A stretch of DNA of 8,860 nucleotides from JBAWAP01 sp049589355 (GTDB lineage Bacteria; Chloroflexota; Anaerolineae; VGOG01), in NCBI GenBank assembly GCA_049589355.1, contig JBAWAP010000347.1, forward strand, positions 1 to 8,860, read 5' to 3'. The notes beneath the pieces are model-generated. The model saw only the letters and a list, made by a program, of their open reading frames with translations. It ran no database searches and was not told the DNA's origin. Positions within the stretch are counted from its first letter, which is position 1, and every line of letters starts with the position of its first letter. The position numbers and the translations under genes were made by a program. Positions 8,401-8,860 of the stretch are shown here, piece by piece.

Positions 8401-8860
8401 CGACGTCGGCGTCACCGTGCAACATCTTGCCGCTATGCGGAGCCAGGTTCTCGGTCGGTGTGCTCAGATGCACCGGCGTAACGAAGCGGTGATTGCCCTG
8501 GGGATCGTTGTAGGAGACGATGACCACCGGCTCGGTGTAAGGCTCGCGGTTGATGGTGTACTGGAAGGTGTCGCGCGGCGTGAGGGCCTGGACGGTGAAG
8601 GTTTCGCCGTTGTAGACTTTGCCGGTGAGCAGGCTCAGCTTGACGCCGAAAGCCCCCACGTCCAGCAGGTTGGGGGACTTGTAGCCGTTGCCGAAAGTCG
8701 TCAGCGCGCCGCTCGCCCCGGCGCCATCGTTCCAGGCCAGGCTCCAAGTGTCCTTGCCCACCTCACACTGGTTGCCGGGCAGACCGCATTGCACAGTGAA
8801 CGTGTAGGTGCGGTCCTGCTGGCCAGTGTAGTAGCCACCCACGGCTGGTCGGGCGTGGTC
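2420..8860 (-). CDS. Giant multidomain secreted surface protein, 5' end outside window
   Basis: The frame is open from the right edge to TGA at 2422-2420, at least 2146 residues. GTG at 8842 is internal, not a supported start. Residues below count from that codon. Visible order: 1-260 beta-rich repeats of unknown family, beginning with YYTGQQDRTYTFTV; 262-300 and 425-482 halves of a Hydin/ASPM-like Ig domain; 312-420 LecA-like lectin; 597-695 DUF2341; 700-850 PA14; 863-951 and 955-1043 SdrD-B-type domains; 1047-1193 unassigned; 1195-1318 and 1320-1432 CARDB; 1435-1570 and 1598-1728 paired beta modules; 1735-1838 two-Cys module; 1845-2008 two GWNLIS modules; 2022-2128 second two-Cys module; 2133-2140 IYLPMVMK. 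There is no enzyme motif and no C-terminal membrane segment or LPxTG. The domain set points to adhesion or glycan binding outside the cell; the target is unknown. The signal peptide and promoter must lie beyond the window. Confidence 0.9.
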   Translation of the reverse strand, partial: DHARPAVGGYYTGQQDRTYTFTVQCGLPGNQCEVGKDTWSLAWNDGAGASGALTTFGNGYKSPNLLDVGAFGVKLSLLTGKVYNGETFTVQALTPRDTFQYTINREPYTEPVVIVSYNDPQGNHRFVTPVHLSTPTENLAPHSGKMLHGDADVEIVTQAPFDPEQANTTTLIAQSPVGTRLVDAHLFLEFIDPEGTVVREEATTVTLETGPNVVDITWNPADFNPAYDPNQDYIVMAFFTDWQGNILDTAARPLSSFQADPKPVLALDETGTMWDFGSVPQGTLLNHSFTLANTGMMNLKATVVGTGVRADQNVLGIPPWTDTGLDVAAGDAIGIRVSGTVCYGCSGTCLCYGPDGRGDVAGEGWALPGAPTLSLIAKIGNGAPFFVGSTYVGTAPSSGRLYLGTNDCGGCYSDNGGTYQTHIEIQGLPTSFQGRPSFSVSPADATNLDVTLDTYYLPAGPFNRSILVRTSDPAYPTQTFQVQGTVQSYVAPARSIPVSPYRPWDQRVAVSGDRQYREVVTFNDTIAADATAVHPLRVYNDTRQSVLGVGKEVARAAASGGLAASSADEAVSAIGEQPHSPQATAVEGVKRSGDSSLLSSPPWWNGNYRYRRQISLTGNLPADTTIKLNVLNFSQLQSEGKVRPDKADVRIVRYVSGTWQEVARNYITEWEVDFKLLSNLSGSDDSYRLYYGNPNASSPPTFAPPAQGWWVDMYHDKWWTDYGGTWIFNQSMDFEGGEAVCGPPLDHDGRIGSSFDESDKFRGRLFIPATGTWTFRVYTNDGYRLYLDDLEVGHFDGYDINRWATIGSVYLKAGWYKMDLRNMWVNCGGWKFYMEGPGFGNQAVPANYFALLWEGLPSVTIGAEVPQYGTVSGKVFSDNNSSGGQDAGEPGLAGVTVSLSGIGQTSTGGDGNYTFVDVTPGNYTVSVTPPTGYVNTTPGSVGITLEPGGTVVVNFGLLPRASISGKVFHDTNNNGVQDGGESGIEGVTVTLDGTGQTRTTAGDGSYSFADLMPGSYSVSITVPDGYVNTTPTTVSCSLAAGSVCTANFGILMYTIEKVAGSEHQVRLFMPESFRSGRRYWAQYGRKMAFNAAGQQQAQVKLPKAHYGTVTMDVLLAEPVSANTFVQLNLDVGCDGSSEWSKNANLAIPTTLSTNNLALGFNRFMAGATPGGDGLVTVPLCLSFNMAGRLYLTNLVATPDGISDVSIGPADVTLNPTNPVEGDTVNVQATLHNTSGYDSGGLTVSFYATPPDGFGETYIGSDFVTNVPTGASTLLRTNGTAQASIPWNTLGFTGDVPVRVKADPYDRVAETNEENNEATTALRILMRPDLRITTWQLSDEEPVAGGTISVTLTLTNAGETTAITQTVGFYQGNPDAGGTPVGEDDRPPLPGGTADTVTFLWMPAVPGSYRLFGQADRDDAVNEFDEGNNDAWRDVYVGFRGPILLDSGGASDPPYTSTLGYGYLNPGTRIVTCGGSAPEATSRAAITSTLYYRFDHLLPGHFYHLDLTLRDCDGSRAEEVTVKGMQIIPPVDLSDHQPHRLSILLDPALYRDRTITVGISETHGLDAMLAEISLHDVDYRYADAGHSDDLQDPADPKYPGPLAGKGRAYGWLDGEPLRTWGNLPSQTVRMDRADTDPTDDPDNELRYRFDGLDPARRYRLHLAFRQLSGATIIQKVQIDGTDVSPSFNLDSGQAYSITLAVPPTAYQSDGSIIAGIVRMDCVTSEAQVNEIALEEETLPAGSPCHVIATPYRTIARGSVTIRGAPAPAGTVIQAVNPRDDVVGCTVVQTAGTYPNMQIYGEDPPSIPGMRDDEIIEFRINGISAVATPSLYWHNDWTPYTINLAIGSTEGQCSYLGPGWNLISTRMEPPVPTVELVLRSVQGRYCRVRAEKGIYDCDLDPVYRNLKELGPRQGYYLKLDGATGANMRIEGIPLPVTTPLPLHTYWNWVSYLPTTTLSITTALQSIEGHYLMVLSRDKVYDPAHPEWSDLLTLEPGEGYLIRATDPVTLVYPSGVEVTSTSGSARHLIASTCPAVSPTPYRTLLRGSVTIHGTPAPVGTRVEIITPRGEVAGCTIVRYAGQYGYVHVYGEDSSTPPIPGFREGEPLAFRVDGQPALPATVVAWGNDLEPHAVDLIVDSSQIYLPMVMK
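2423..2446 (-). other. Short C-terminal tail IYLPMVMK
   Basis: The giant protein ends directly after its last beta module with the hydrophobic-basic octapeptide IYLPMVMK. From memory, many predicted secreted proteins of Chloroflexota end in similar YLPLV-R/K tails. That makes it a candidate sorting or attachment signal, but no mechanism is established that I know of. It is too short to be a membrane anchor. Confidence 0.5.
2459..2779 (-). repeat. Two-cysteine module, copy B (last domain of the giant protein)
   Basis: Residues 2022-2128 repeat the plan of copy A: C2024, TPYRT, RGSVTI, PAPVGT, PRGEVAGC with C2065, YGED, IPG-RE, FR and W-ND. The cysteines are 41 residues apart. It lies just before the IYLPMVMK tail and is separated from copy A by the two GWNLIS modules. 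Confidence 0.8.
2819..3310 (-). repeat. Tandem pair of GWNLIS modules
   Basis: Residues 1845-1928 and 1930-2008 share one plan: an aromatic start (GWNLIS or YWNWVSY), a hydrophobic segment ending SVQGRY or SIEGHY, a YD-P or YDP turn, then L--L-P--GY followed by a basic strand and an IEG or YPSG end. The pair has diverged strongly. Modules of this type occur near the C-terminus of many large secreted bacterial proteins; their function is not known to me. Confidence 0.75.
3329..3640 (-). repeat. Two-cysteine module, copy A
   Basis: Residues 1735-1838 contain C1737 and C1777 (40 apart), TPYRT, APAPAGT, PRDDVVGC, IYGED, PGMRDDE, FRING and YWHND. It is followed at once by the GWNLIS pair. Copy A resembles copy C of the neighbouring gene about as closely as it resembles copy B of its own gene. 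Confidence 0.8.
3659..4540 (-). repeat. Two divergent copies of an unassigned beta module
   Basis: Residues 1435-1570 and 1598-1728 align along their length: LYYRFDHL-P with LRYRFDGLDP, Y-L-L--R, a central V--G, L---Q-Y-I-L, then Y--D--I--GI and a final E-------EI-L. The layout resembles the malectin-like or galactose-binding jelly rolls used as carbohydrate-binding modules, but that is only inference from pattern. I do not recognise the family with confidence. Confidence 0.6.
4547..5260 (-). repeat. Two tandem CARDB-type adhesion domains
   Basis: Residues 1195-1318 and 1320-1432 each begin with a D-----I strand, carry the G-T--V--TL-N-G core, and end with the family's acidic signature: VAETNEENNEA in the first and VNEFDEGNNDAW in the second. 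CARDB domains are Ig-like folds found in archaeal and bacterial cell-surface proteins, thought to serve in adhesion or as spacers. Confidence 0.85.
5714..6256 (-). repeat. Two tandem SdrD-B-type (Cna-B-like) domains
   Basis: Residues 863-951 and 955-1043 both run SGKVF-D-N--G-QD-GE-G--GVTV-L-G-GQT, then GDG-Y-F-D--PG-Y-VS---P-GYVNTTP and end in NFG. The acidic loops (D872 to E883 and D964 to E975) fit the calcium-binding loop of staphylococcal SdrD B repeats. Such domains form rigid stalks in surface proteins. The copies are clearly related and probably arose by tandem duplication. Confidence 0.87.
6293..7054 (-). other. DUF2341 plus PA14 domain block with lower GC
   Basis: Residues 597-695 begin WWNGNYRYRRQISL and end YRLYYGNPNAS, the usual limits of DUF2341. 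Residues 700-850 fit PA14: GRLFIPATGTWTFR, then YTNDGYRLYLDDLEV and a strand pair ending WKFYMEGPG. PA14 is a beta-barrel that binds sugars in several adhesins. By hand count, 6661-6720 and 6781-6840 each hold 25 G/C of 60, against 41 of 60 at 4021-4080, so the block differs in base use from the rest of the gene. Confidence 0.8.
7583..7909 (-). other. LecA (PA-IL)-like lectin domain, apparently inserted in an Ig-like domain
   Basis: Residues 312-420 follow the LecA plan: a strand with the turn VAAGDAIGI, a Tyr-Gly-Pro loop, LSLIAKIGNGAPFFVGS (LecA: LVMKIGNSG), and a final ND----YSDN-G segment. The LecA calcium ligands D100, N107 and N108 correspond to D401, D408 and N409; T104 corresponds to C405. 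The domain carries six cysteines (336, 339, 343, 345, 402, 405), unlike LecA. Ig-like halves lie on both sides (262-300 and 425-482). Confidence 0.7.

Noticed and set aside
8840..8842. GTG at 8842 as the start of the giant gene
   Set aside because: The frame continues open to the right edge (six more codons), there is no signal peptide after this GTG, and the following residues are already inside a beta domain.
1..8860. tRNA, rRNA or riboswitch genes
   Set aside because: I saw no cloverleaf, conserved rRNA segment or riboswitch core on either strand; nearly all the sequence is accounted for by coding frames.

Overview
The window reads as GC-rich, bacterial accessory surface-protein DNA. Everything I can support as a gene lies on the minus strand. 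Several traits together suggest Chloroflexota (Anaerolineae, Caldilineae or relatives): a duplicated Asp-rich dockerin ending in an HWGETC-type helix, a Thr-Pro 'TPTPT' stalk, paired 'GWNLIS' modules, DUF2341 plus PA14, and a protein ending in IYLPMVMK. This placement is inference from protein style, because no marker gene is present.

Reading in the direction of transcription (right to left), 8860-2420 is the 3' part of a giant mosaic gene that enters from beyond the right edge. At least 2146 residues are visible. In order they are: beta-rich N-terminal repeats; an Ig-like domain that appears to be split by a LecA/PA-IL-like lectin; a DUF2341-PA14 block with clearly lower GC; two SdrD-B-type domains; two CARDB domains; a pair of related beta modules not assigned to a family; a ~105-residue two-cysteine module; two GWNLIS modules; a second copy of the two-cysteine module; and the short tail IYLPMVMK.

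The stop of this gene overlaps a GTG start at 2423 (GTGA). The second gene, 2423-1524, encodes a 299-residue protein with one N-terminal membrane segment, a third copy of the two-cysteine module, a Thr-Pro stalk and a C-terminal type I dockerin. A 14-bp hairpin followed by a T-rich run (1495-1450) probably ends this two-gene unit.

The region 1523-1289 is intergenic. It holds a 19-nt imperfect direct repeat, a phased TTTCG motif and the probable edge of an insertion sequence. From 1288 to the left edge runs an uninterrupted DDE transposase frame of the IS4 superfamily (IS701-like), with D123, D214 and E340 visible. It has no stop within the window.

The two surface genes probably act together outside the cell: one is a very large secreted protein with several carbohydrate-binding-type folds, the other a membrane-anchored stalk offering a dockerin. 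They share the same two-cysteine module. The cohesin partner, the substrate and the way the large protein is held at the surface are not visible here.
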